64,000 nt of DNA from Litoditis marina (lineage: Eukaryota; Nematoda; Chromadorea; Rhabditida; Rhabditidae): NCBI GenBank assembly GCA_964036275.1, contig OZ038440.1, positions 6,857,690 through 6,921,689 of the forward strand. Reading direction: 5' to 3'. A model generated the notes under the pieces. That model saw only the letters and a list, made by a program, of their open reading frames with translations. It had not been told where the DNA came from and searched no databases. Positions 13,158 to 25,900 of the stretch are shown here, piece by piece; within the stretch, counting starts at the first letter, position 1, and each line of letters starts with the position of its first letter. The position numbers and the translations under genes are program-made.

Positions 13158-13281
13158 ATTGAAGGAGGACGATTATGTGGTCCAATCCCCACGCTTCAGT
13201 CCTTTGAACCGCGACACATTTTTCAATTGCTTTTAAAGGACCGATGTCAAGGGATTGGTTCACATAAACGTCCTTATCCAT
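13158..13281. mobile_element. ~125 bp palindromic MITE, copy 1, in the lysozyme-like 3' region
   Basis: The ends GAAGGAGGACGATTATGTGG and ..CACATAAACGTCCTTAT are inverted repeats, with an inner pair CAGTCCTTTGAAC / TTTTAAAGGACCGATG, so nearly the whole element folds on itself. Related copies lie at 17822, 40652 and 46329. It sits between the lysozyme-like stop and its likely poly(A) signal, so it should be transcribed as a hairpin in the 3' UTR. Confidence 0.85.
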
Positions 13282-13374
13282 AAATGTTTTGATAATGTAA
13301 AATTTTCAGGAGTGTTTTCCTCATTGACTGATTCTGAACGAAACTGCGATTGAACGGATGATATCCAATGATCT

Positions 13375-13380
13375 AATAAA
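13375..13380 (+). terminator. Poly(A) signal of the lysozyme-like gene
   Basis: AATAAA about 520 bp after the stop codon. An upstream signal is not evident, and the opposing gene's signal follows at 13623. Confidence 0.45.
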
Positions 13381-13622
13381 ATTCTACGCTTCTGTTCGTT
13401 TCACATTTTGAGTCTACTGACTTCGCACAACCCTCCAGAACCGAATTCCAAAATTGTAGATATTATTTAGAGTGGACCCGTCGAAGGTGTTTTCATGGAA
13501 ATATATTTGTAATACTAAGTTGGTATAACCACTTAGTGCAACAAACTTACGTTCTACGAAACCTTTCGAGAATTCTCGAACATTTTATAAAAATTTCACC
13601 AGCTTCTGGTTTCTCAAAAACT

Positions 13623-13628
13623 TTTATT
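13623..13628 (-). terminator. Poly(A) signal of rootletin
   Basis: TTTATT on the + strand (AATAAA on -) lies about 330 bp past the rootletin stop codon. The 3' ends of the two convergent genes would thus be separated by roughly 250 bp. Confidence 0.45.
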
Positions 13629-13955
13629 CACAATTATTAGACAACTGTCGAAAGCTTAAGACAATATACACATGCTATCCGTAGTAATTCTAAAACGTAT
13701 AGACAATTCTCGGCAGTACAACAAGCTAGCTGCAGAACACGGAACAAAAATTCACCAGTAAAAAATAGGAAATAAAAGAAGAAAAACATTACTGTTCGTT
13801 CTGTGTTGTTCGCTAAACATTTGAATAGTAAATTTTATACAAACTTAGAGAAGTCTACCACGTTTTACTTAGGCATCGTCTGTAAATGTAAACACGTGAA
13901 TGAATGATACTGTATGATTCTACGAGAAGTTAACATAGTGTGGATGATATAGTGC

Positions 13956-16889
13956 TTAGAGTTCATCCTTATTGATCGTTTCGCTCTCGATTTGGACGCG
14001 TTGTTGAGAAGAGGAATGAAGTGATGTGTCCGGGGAGCCTTCAGATGGGGCGGACGGAATCTGCACGATGGACGAACCCTTCATCTCTCTGATTTGATCT
14101 CTTCCGGATAGAACGTCACGACCGCCGTACGAGAAGTCGCGGTCTCTCACGGAGGATCCACCGTACAATGAGCCGCCTGTTCCTGCAATTATTCCTATGA
14201 GAAATTTCAGAAGACGACCACGCTAGTTTCATATAAACTTCATTAGAAGAATTTTACTTCTGCTTTTGATTGGGAGTCACAAACACGAGTTTTTGGTTTT
14301 GTTAGACAGCCACAGCCAAGAAATCAGTTGAATTGTGTCGGCTGCATAGTTTGAGTAACCGATCCGATTACAACCATACCTTGTAATTCACATTACATAC
14401 GTAAAATCTCATAACCTACTATAATATCGAAACTGCCTCACCGATGTCGTCATAGCGGCGTCCGAATGACGAATAGTCAATGCGGGTGGGGGTGGATGTG
14501 CGGAGAGGTGGTGTCAGTGTTTGCGATGTGAGGTCAGATGTGAAATTGGAAGTGAAGTTGGAGCGCGGGAATCCGGCGCCATATCTGAAAAGTCTCAACT
14601 TGTTATTCATACCATTGGCAGTAAGTATAGTAAAAAAACTGTTTGTAGTAGTTGGAAAAACAAAAAAGCGATACAGTCCCTGACGAAATAACAAATGTGC
14701 GAAAAGTACTGTCGCGTAATGAACTTGAATAGATTTTCTTTTAATTTACCGACGGTGTGAAAAATGAGACAACATTTTTCACGGGTTTTGGTTTTTTACT
14801 GATTTGTCCCGTAACGTACCCGACAGAACGCGTTCCTCCATTCAGGAATGCGTCGATGCCACCGGAATTTCCGTAGCTGCTGATTCCCAAGACGTTACCC
14901 CCGAGTCTTCCGATGTCATTCGCCATTGAACGATCGGCATATTCCCTGCAAATTTTTATTGATAGCAATAGCATTACATTCCATCTTTTGAATTGATTTA
15001 TAATATTCCGTTCTCTCTTTCTCTCATTTACCTATGATCACATCTGCCTCTCTCTTTTTATCTTTGTTCATCTTCGTCTCTTTCTCCTTGTCTTTTCCTA
15101 TCCTCTCTGTAGTTTTCTTTCTTTCTCTCGCTCCCTATTTTTTGGATTGTTCAAAAGTATGAAGATTCCGTGGGTACCGTACCTGCGTCTCTGTCTCTCC
15201 TTGTCCAATTGATCTCTCAGGGTTGCAACCTGGTCTTCCAGCTGCTTCACTCGGCTCTTGTGCGTGCGCACGCGATTCTCGATCAAGTTCTCAATCTGAA
15301 TTAATTTACATTCAGGAAATATTGCCAAAGTGTCTGATCAACTGTAGCTCGTTTTGTCGAGGTCTCAGAGATGGTTCATGGTTCTTCTCAAAATTTACTT
15401 TTTCCTTTTCAGAGTTAAACGTTACCTGTACTTTCTCTTGTCTCATTCTGCTCAGTTGGATTTCTTGTTCCTCACGCTGTCTACTGGTCAGATCTAGGAT
15501 TCGGTTGCCGTTCTCCATTTCGAGTTGAGCAATCTGGAAATCGAAACATTGTCTCTGGTTCGATTTGGTACTTGCCACACATAAATTACTTTTTATGTGT
15601 GGCAAGTACCAAATTGAAAATTACTCAAATAGTGCAACTTCCATATTCGTAAGAAATAACAATCAAATCAAGGAAGAAAGCGAGAACATGAGCCCAAAAA
15701 TGTAACTGATGGTTTTCCTGTTTTGTGTTCTACATCAACTACAAATAAGTCGTTGCACCCCTCTGAACTGGTACATTCTGGACCAAACTGAAGTTGTAGA
15801 TTATCTTCTGATTGTACCTGTTGCTGCAGCTGAGCACTGCTCTTGTATAGAGCCTTGTTCTCTCTCTCCATGGCATTCAGCGACTTCTCGATGGCCTCTC
15901 TTTGAAGGGCCGTCTCCTTGATTGCGACTTCGGTACGACGTTTGTCGTGCTCGAGCTGAAAAGATTTGTTTAATGAATAGAGTAGTCAAAGGTAATGTGA
16001 ATGCCACTAAATTAAGATGGATGAAATGATGGAAAGATCAAATAAATGAAAAATCCAGAACTAATCTGTGTAGATGTGGAGTCATGCTACCTCAGCAATT
16101 TTAGGAGAAATGTAGAACACATTTGCTATTAATCTCATAATGAATCGTAGTTGTTTGTATAAACTTTGCTCAGACAATCACGTTGCCGAACTTCAATAGT
16201 TAAGATTGAACAACATATATCATGCCCCCATTCTATTCTGATTCCTGTTCATATAATCTGCACACGTTCAATGAAGACGCGTTGACGTGAAAAATAATTA
16301 ATTTTTTTCTTTCCAAATTTCACTTCTGTGATTACATCTAAACTCACTGCCTCAATCTTCTTCAGGAAGATGTGCTTCTCTTTCTTCCACCCGTCCAGTT
16401 GAAGAATGTGATTTCGGCGATCCTCCTCAAGTTGACTCAAACGACGTTTGAAGTCATCCAACTCCTGAACCATGTTAAAATTAAAACCAATCAATTTCAA
16501 AATGTGAATACGTTCTATTGTTTGATTTACGTTAGACTCATACACTTTTTTGAAGGATATATTTTGCGATTTTGACTGGTAAAAGAATTGGATAGCCACG
16601 ATTATTGCATAACTGATAGTTTGTGATTATTAACACAACCAGAAAAGACAAGATCTCGATTCGACTCTGCAACCTGCTCGCTTGACCTACCTTGAGAAGC
16701 TCCCGTTTCGCGTTCTTTGCTGCTTCCAACTGCTGTCGAGCATCCTTCTCGGACACTTTTTGTTGAGAGAGTGTCTGAAATTCAGTAGAGTTACAAACGT
16801 TGTGATTATTTTTTTTCTCCTCCGCTCTTTCTACTATTCACCCTTTCCTTCTTCCTCTCCTCTCTCTCTCTCTCTCTCTCTCTTTCTCC

Positions 16890-16924
<35 letters not shown>

Positions 16925-19900
16925 CTTCCCTCTCTCTCTCCTCCCACCAACCTTCTCCATAGACACATTTCTATCCTCCAGTCTGTGTTTCTCCGCACTC
17001 GCATCCTGCAGTTGTCGCTGCAACTCCGAGATGCGACTGGTATTGTCGTGAGACCTCTGTTTGTAGTCCCTCAGGTCATTTCGAACCGACGTCAGTTCTG
17101 ACTCCAGCTGCTGTCTTCTCGTGTTGCTAGAGTTCAGGTCATTCTGAGTGCTCAGAAGCTGAAACAAATGCATTGCACAATACTCATGCATCGGATATCG
17201 GTTTGTTATTAGTTCTGATACTCGACTTGAACCAAAAAGTAGCATGACTAAATAGTTTCAGAAGTTTTTTTCCTGTTGAAGTGATTGAATGAAACCTTCA
17301 TTCGATCGAGAGTATGAAAATAGTATTCTGGATGTACTCCTGAACGCGAAAAACTGATTCCTAGTATCTAGGTTTTTATTATTACATTGGGCATTCAAAA
17401 ACGTACATTTGCCTCAACAAACGTATGTTTTGCTCTGTGCACTTATCTGAAATTCCGTAAAACCAATTTCTCACCTGATCCTTGATCATCTGATATTCGA
17501 GAGAAGTCTTGCTGTGACTGTCCATATTTCTTCTCAACTCAGACTCGATGCTCTCTGTCTTGCTCAGGTCTTTGCGAAGTTTCTCCACATCGTCTCTCAT
17601 GTCCTGCACCTTGCTTTCACTCAGACGCAAAGCTCCGGAAAGTTCCTTGATCTTCTCAGAAGTTGTCTGAATTGTGGAGATTATCCAACTGATTTTATTC
17701 TTCTTTCTCTCCAGCTCTGTTACATATGATTAATGGAATGTAAAAAAGCGTTTTATAATAACACTTTCTAAGAGCGTTTTATACAAAAAAGACAAGTGAA
17801 ATAGAGATAGAATCTAGTCTCTTGAAGAAGGACGATTATGTGGTCCAATCCCAACATTGCAGGCCTTTAAGCTGCATTACTTTTTTACTCGCAGTTTAAA
17901 AGGACCTTTGACACTTGATTGGTCCACATAATCGTCCTATTTTACTGAAATGAGACTGACGACTAATGAATGTTGAACTGCTTGAATTTTCATCGTCTTT
18001 TTGTATTGTGAATGCCTGACAATACGTCACTATTGAATAGAAGTAGGATCGAGAGTTGACCAATCCACATACCTGTCGCTCGCTCTCGAACGTGGTCAGC
18101 TGCAATTGCAGCCGCTGCTTCTCGCTGTCGTGTTCTCTGAGTTTTCCCTCGAGTTGGAATCGAGACGCGTCCCAGCTCTCTTCCTTGTCACGGAGAGTGC
18201 GGTTGTCAGAATGGGCGTTGTCCAGATCGATACGCAGGTTGTTCAGTTGTTCCTGAAATTATTCTTGTCAGATTTAGGTAGAGGTTGCATCACAGTAAAG
18301 TCACAAAAACCTACTAGAGAACCATTCTGTATCACGTGTAATCGATAAACATACTTTATGGTGTGTTCACGAGGTTATATTTAATGTGCAAGTTGTTCAA
18401 TCAAGGATTACTTATGCTGTAATGTTTGAATGCTCATCTATTTTTTTATGGTGAAGGGTTCGATCCCTCTCGGGGCACTAATTTTTGTTTACTTCACAGT
18501 AGTATATTATTGCTCACATTGAGATGACGGAGTTGTGCTTCTTTGCCTCTGGCTTGGAGTTCAGCTGCGACCATCTTTGACTTCATCTGTCTTCTCTCGT
18601 CGTCTCTCTGTTTCAGGGACTCTTCCTGCGAGACCAGAAGCTGCTTGGCCGAACTCAGACGAGTCTCGAGTACACGTTTCTCTGAAAAAAAAAACAATTA
18701 TCAGGCTTCTAACTTTCTAAATGAAAGAAAGAAAGTGGAACTTTGAGAGAGAGGGAAGGGGGGTAGAGAGAGAGAGGTGAACAGAAAAGAGAAAAATAGA
18801 GGGAATGTGTACGTGCACGTAGTAAACGGTAGAAGAAAGCAAAATAGCTATTTAATAAGTTAATTCCATTTTGACCGTTTGCGTTTCCGCACAATGAGAT
18901 CCTTTCTTTTCTTTTCTGTTAGTATCTCACCGTCTTCGACACTGATCAAGTTCTCCTCGATAGTCCTGAATCTTGTCTCAGTGATGTTGATGGTAGAATG
19001 AGATTCACTAGTTTTCTGTTGGAGGCGGTTCAATGTATCACGAAGTTCATTCTGGAATGTTCGAGATTTAAAGTTCTGTTTTTCGTTTCAGAGCAAGCAA
19101 ACAGTGTTTTTTTTTACGTAAGATGAACTAGTATGTAGTTGTTTATTCCTTCACCAATCAATTAGAAGGTTGGTCCGTCCGTCGTTTTTCATGAAATCTA
19201 TGTTTCTGGAAAATTGAACTTCTCGCGGTTGAAGGTCGTGAGATTGACATGAACCAGACCCAACTATTACCCAGGCGAAGTTCATGAACATATGAAGAGC
19301 TACATTCTCGATCAACGAAAATGTGAGAACTGACTCTTTCCATCTCCAATTTCTCGACTCTGTTGAGGAGAATGTTCAAGGATGCCTCTAGTTGGGGCAC
19401 GTCCAGGTTATCTGACATTTTGAACACAGCCGTTCCGTCTCTACCACCTGAAATAGACAAATGAGGTTAATAATATTTTATTTATTGATTGATACGCGCT
19501 TTTTAAAAAGAGACTGAAAGTCAGCGAGATCAAACTACAGTCATAACGGAGCCAAACTACATGTGTTGTTCCCAGGCGGCGTAGCGATTTCTCAAAAATC
19601 TCATGAGATCACCTCATGAGCTATTCGCATGAACTTCTCATGAGTTTCTATTGATTGCTATGCTACAACATTGAGAGCTCACGAGTAGCTCATGAGGTAT
19701 CTCATGAGAAACTCATGTGAACTTCTCGTGAGATAGGAGGGATTGCTACGTCGCCTGCTGAGTTTTCGTGAGCGCCTGATATAGCTTCAAATCTTTTGAC
19801 TGTAATCGATACATCATTTGTTAATATTCTGGAGTGTTACCTGCAATGTTAAAGAAAAGTTCAATGATCACTGCATTAATAGTCTACCTATATGTGTTAG

Positions 19901-22900
19901 ATGTACAATTAGTTATATAGTTAAATGTAAATGTACAATTCTTCCGCACATTTTACATTTCACGGTTACAATTTATTCCCACTTTTAAAAAGATAAAACA
20001 AACCGTAGTCGGACGCCATAGATGGTTGCATGTGAACGGATTGGAAGTAGTTTACGTCGGTGGCACGATCGATGTCAACATCTTGTCCCTCAGTACCCTG
20101 TTCGTACTGCAAGAAAATAATAAATTTCCCCAACTTAATTGTTGTTACTTCAAACGTTAGATTGACATTCATGATTTTTATAATGAAGTCACTAAAGTTC
20201 TTGTTCCATTATTCCACTGTGTCTCATTGTCTCCAAATTTGATAGTCTCAGGTCAAATTTTCTATTTTTTCGCCAATCCGTGCGAATCCCATACGTTGGT
20301 TTTCATGTAGTTCTGATCGAACAGTCTCGTTTGTTTGCAAACGGCGCTGTGGCCTGAAACGTACCCCTTCTCTGCGGAAACGATTGATGTTGATAACGCG
20401 GCTGGCAGAAGACTGAAAGCACAAAAATAATTAAAACGTTAGAGATAAAAAAACTGAGATCACGTGAGAAGAGAAACTTTTGAGTGGTTCTCACGAAATG
20501 TGTATCAATATTTCACTTTGTTTTGGACAATGCGTTGTATTGATTGATATTGAATAGGTGGTGTGACCTAAAACACAGAGCCACATTAGGAATTTCCAAT
20601 TAACACGTGAAATATGTGTGCATTATGCTAGAAAAAAATGGAATTGTCACGTGAAGCATTATAACATTATAATGAAGAACCGTGCACTATTCATTTCACG
20701 TTTCTGAGTTCTGCTGCGTTTAACATGTTTTACGTGATTGTGCAGTTGACTAATAATATGCCGTTTCTGCCTGAAGAAAATAACCGTTGGTCAACTTGGT
20801 ATTCTTACCTGGAAACGTCTGAGCGCGTCAGCCAGAATGTCTCGTTCAGAATCAGCGGTGATGAACTCTTGTTGAAGCGTAATCAGTCTCTGCTCACTGT
20901 TCTCCAGACGAGAAGTGAGGTCATTGTTCTCATACTTGCGAGTTTCTAAAAATAAGTTGGTTCAGTTTTTTTTTCTGCTAGGCCGATGAACTTTCTAGCA
21001 AGTTTTCTTTGTCGCTAAACAATTTGTGATGTTTTAAAATCTATCAAAAATCATTAGAATGAAGGAAAAATTGTGTAAAACCTTTTTTGACAAGGAATAT
21101 CTCTTCAAATACGATTCTCGAGGAAACCCAGTTGAATCAGTTCGAAATACCCACCCAGATCCTGAAGAGCGTTCAATCTGCCGTCCTCGGCGGCGCGATG
21201 GGCGTTGGCCAGATCGTCGAGGGTAGTCTGATACTCGTCCGACTTCCGCTGCATCTGCTCCACACCGAACTTCAGCTCCTGTTGCAGCTTCACCATCTCG
21301 TTCTTCAGGGTGGCACGGTCGTTTTCGGCGGTGATCAGCTGGAAATGTATAACGTGACCAAATAAAGTTTTTTCTTCGTTTTTGTTTCTTGTGTTTTCAG
21401 TATGTTTCTCGAACACTTCTTGTAAATCACATTTGTTTATTCAATAGAAACAAATGAACGTACCCTGAAAAAATTGCACGTCACATTTTTTTCTGATCAA
21501 TAGAAGAGTTATTATCTCACAAAAATTGAGTTTCTCAAAATCAGTTCAGACATAAATATGTGTTATACCAACCTTGTCTGAAGTGATATTGAGCTCGGAG
21601 CGCAACTTCTGTATCTTGCTATCGAATTGTTGAGATAGTTGGTGGAGATGTTCAGCCTGCTTCGACTTGTCTCTGTACGAGTTTTGGAGCTTTTCTTTCT
21701 GGAAAAGAATATATGTATTGATCCATTACGCAAGAAACTATGTGTAACCAATATAATCTTTTGATGTAAAAGTCCCCTCGCCGCAGACCAGCACTCGAAA
21801 CCGTCAACTAAAAGTTCACAACGAATGAACTTAGTAATAAATGAGCAAATGATTCACGAAGAGAATGAAAAAAAAACACATTATTACTAGTGAATTTTGT
21901 GGCACGTTTTCGATTATTCTTGAATACTGATGTCCTCTACATTCTCGCACCATTTTGCTATTCACTAATAGTCAAAATTAGTTTTAAAATTTCCCACGTA
22001 TATATCATCAGCGTACCTCAGTTCTCAGATGTTCCAAGCTGTTCTTCATTCCCTTCATCTGTTCGTCGGCCAACTTCAGCTTGGGTCTGATTCTGTTCAA
22101 CTCGGATTCTAGGTCGGCGTTGCCGCTCTTCAGAAGGTCATTCTCCCGCTGAGCTACGTCAAGGTCGTTGCGCCAAGTGGACGAATCAGACTGGAGTTGG
22201 GAGTACTGCTCCTCCAGATTTCGTAGTCTAAACAAAGGAAATAAATCATGATTGATTAATAGTGGTTTCGGAACGCAAATTCGAAACCAGAAAGTAATAC
22301 ACAAAAGGTTGATACGAAAACTCTATGACCTGTCTTTGTTATGTTGATAACCAGTTTTCAAGAAACACACCTGTTCTGAGCACTTTCCAGGTCGATTTCT
22401 TTTGTTGACAGTGACGATTTTGCGTCACTAAACTCTTCTTCAAGGCGACGGATTTGCGATGAGACTAAATAAATTTTTCATACAACCATACTGATTTTCC
22501 TTTTCAGTTTGTCATTATCGAAAAAAATGTCTGGAAACATCATTTAGGTAAATATGCCCACTGCATTTAGCCTTCCTTTAAAATGTTTGCTTCATGACGA
22601 TAGTTAATCAAGTACTAACGTTATACGTGAGTAACGCATCCAAACTTTTGCCACAATTGAAAAAAAGTTTTTCTTTCTTTTCTTGTTCACGTTACTACCT
22701 ATTACTATCGGAAAAGTGGAAGCCACTCACATTCTCTGATCTTGGTGTTGTTTTCGATGACAGTTCTGTTGAGAGATTCGATTCTATCGACTCCGGCCTG
22801 CACTTGGGTGGTGAGGGCGGTGTTCGTTGTTTCCAAGGTCTTCACCTCAGAACGAGCTGCGTACGAGTCTGTCTTCCATTTTTGGATTTCCTGTAAGACA

Positions 22901-25900
22901 ATATTTTTGTTATTGATTTCGAATGTTTCCCTCGCTAGTTCATTTTTTATTTTGCTGTGAAACTTGTTCTTGGAGCTTCAAGAATGGTTTTTATATCTCT
23001 ACTGAACAGTTCTTGTTCACATAAAAAGTTCAACTATAATCTGGGGAATTTTTCTCTTATGTTTACTTGTTTATTTTCACCGGTAATAATAATTAGTGAA
23101 AACGTACTTTGTCCGATTCAACGCGCAGATCTTCCAATTCCTCTCTCAGTTTTCTCGACTGATTGTACAGAATGGTCAGTTTCTCCTCGTTGTCTTTCTT
23201 CTCGCGTTCCAATTCGTTCTCGCTAAAAATTTATAGTTGGTGAAATTCAAACTCGCGGAAACGTTAGAAACACATCAGAAAACCGAAACTATTACATGAA
23301 GTTATACACAGTGAGTTGTTTTTGCTTTTACTCGGTCGCCGACAGTTTGAAAGTTGAATTGTAACTATGCAACAAAGCACACGTTTATGCTCCCAAAGAG
23401 CTCCCAGAGATCAAAAAAAAAAGCCTCGCTACGTTTAACTATGAGAAGTTCATCTCGTGTGACACACAAATAAAAGTTTTTATTGTAACATGAAGGAGAT
23501 AACAAAACATACCGGTTCTGCGTTTCTGCTAGTTGTTTCTCGAGAGTCTGCACTTTGTCGCGAAGGTCGCTTTCTGTCAATTTCAGTGACTCCACCGCCT
23601 GCAATTTTCATTCTCCTTATTTTCACTCTCTAGTTAAAAAGCTAGTTTTAATTAATTAGTGGAACTGTTTTCTAAACTTTCTAATTTCTTGGACTATACC
23701 GTACACCTGCTTAATTATTCTGTTTTGTAAATATCTGAAATTGAAAGAAAAACCCTCTGTTTAGGCAGAGGGGCAGCTTATGAGTCTATTTTATTCCTCT
23801 TTCTTCATTTGCTCCAAAGTCTTTTTATCCTCATATCTCTACTACTGTACGTGAACTAAATCAATAACCATAAAATAAATCAATAAACTCTTCCCACCTT
23901 GCTGTACTGTTGTTTCTCATCGTCCAGATCACTGAGATGTTTGTCATGAAGTCCGTTTATTTCGGATCTCAGCCGCTCGATTTCGGTAGCGTGTTTTCTC
24001 TTCAGTTCCGAGAAGTCGTTCTCTTGACGCTCGTTTCCTTTTCCAACTCGGGAGGCCTCGTCTTCCATCTCACGCAGACAACGCAACAGGTCATCCTGGA
24101 AATAGAAAACTTATTTATTTTCAATAATTTGTTATAAACGTAACAGGTTTTTTTGCAAATGGTAAAAAAAATGGTTGTAGTTTGAACTCGATACACGCCA
24201 TTCAGGATCGGACTACAAGCACAGCGAGCTAGAGCAACATACACCTTATTGGCTAGCTTGGAAAAAGCGACCATAAGTATTTTTACTTTATTGTTGAAAT
24301 AGTACGCGCATATTGTTGATTGTTTCTCTCGTTCCACGTGTTTCGCACTAATACATTTCTAGTCCATCAAAAAACTCACTCGTTCGTTCTCCAGTTTCTC
24401 CACCTGCAGTCTCCATCTCTCGTTAATCTCTCTTATTTTGAGGTCTGACAGCATGTCGTCTTCGTAACCAACCATCACTTCTTCACCTAAATAACGAAAT
24501 AAAATGTACACATTGTTAGAGTGTTCACGTTTCAGTTCCACGTTTCACGTGACAGTGACCTTAACTGGTATACTGATTGTCTCCCTTCTTTACATGGATT
24601 GCGAAATATAACGTGCCGTTTTAAAGAGCGTTCCCGTTTCATGTTACCATGTAATACTAATCTTTTTCTCTCTCGGTTCCACCTGAACTTCAAAAAGAGA
24701 AGTGCACGTTATCAGAGGTGCGTCACGTTTTAGTTTCACGTTATTCACGTGACTGTGACATTTCCTAATGTTTGGAATTTCTGCTCACCCTTCGTCTCTG
24801 TTTCTCCAGTGGCGCTGCTCTTGACTGGGATCATGATCTCTCGCTTGATTGTGGTTGAAGTAGATGTTCTCTGAATACACAACTATGCCTTCCTTGTAAA
24901 ATAAAATGAAACTTTTCCCATGATTTTAGCATGATCGTGAGGCGAATTGAGAACAACTTTCATGTATTGAATGCTCAGTCCTTTTGCTAACTATTATCAT
25001 ACATTTATAGGTAGTGCTTTGGTTGAAGTGAGAAAACCCGTTTCTGCTATTCCGTAAAGTTGGTTTGGTCACAAGAGATCCCCTGCGAGTGTGTGAAGGT
25101 GTTGCAGTATCTGTTTTTCTTAACTTTTCGAATCACTAACATACTTTTCAAAGTCTAATTTTCTGATTCAACTACCTTCTCATTTCTGATGCGCTGTAGG
25201 TCCTCCTCGAGGATTCTGATGCGTTCTGGAAAAAACATAGATGATAATCAGTAATGTGGCAAAACCGGAGCTGTCTCAAGGTAGATTTCCCTTTTTTTGG
25301 TTCACGGTTCACGTGACCCTTTCCATTAATTGATAGTATAACATATAAAGTCTTCTCATCCACTACTCCCCACCTTCTACAGTTGATAGTGTGAATTGTG
25401 CGATTATTCATGATTACGAGTGAAGTGGCACACGACTTAACTAACCTTTGTAGGAAACCATTATTATTCTTATTATCACTATCATTTATGTAATCTTGCC
25501 TTGCAGATGTTCGATGTCCTGTTTCTTCTCCTCCAGCATTCTACTGAGAACGTTAGCTCTGTTCATCTGCTGGGTCAGTCCAGTACTTGCTTGTTGCTCC
25601 TTCTCTACGACTATCTGTAATTTAACATTTTGTTACAAAATATACACTGTGGACTGTTGTTTTTCACGTGTGCAAGATGAATAATAAAAAATAAACGGCA
25701 TTTTTACAGATTTAATATGTGTTTCTAGCGCTCCACCAGTAAAAATGTTCGGCGTGAAAAACTTTATCAACTGCAAACTTGTAAATCAGATAACTGTATG
25801 ACTGGTGCTATCACCCTTCAGGCGAAAACTTTTAGAAGTACTGTGATATTACTCAATCAAGTGCAATGAACTACAACACAAAGTTTTTCAAATGTCTCAC

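Larger units (their letters stand above)
13956..20106 (-). other. Rootletin coding exons 32-46
   Basis: Exons in transcript order: 20004-20106, 19335-19447, 18931-19051, 18518-18681, 18073-18252, 17475-17666, 16952-17158, 16691-16774, 16348-16464, 15818-15955, 15426-15533, 15183-15295, 14820-14945, 14442-14584, 13956-14182. Exons 33-43 carry the blocks most typical of rootletin, for example [22 protein letters not shown] and [14 protein letters not shown]. Many junctions here are phase 0. Exons 44-46 encode the low-complexity tail with FGRRYDDI and [15 protein letters not shown]. Confidence 0.88.
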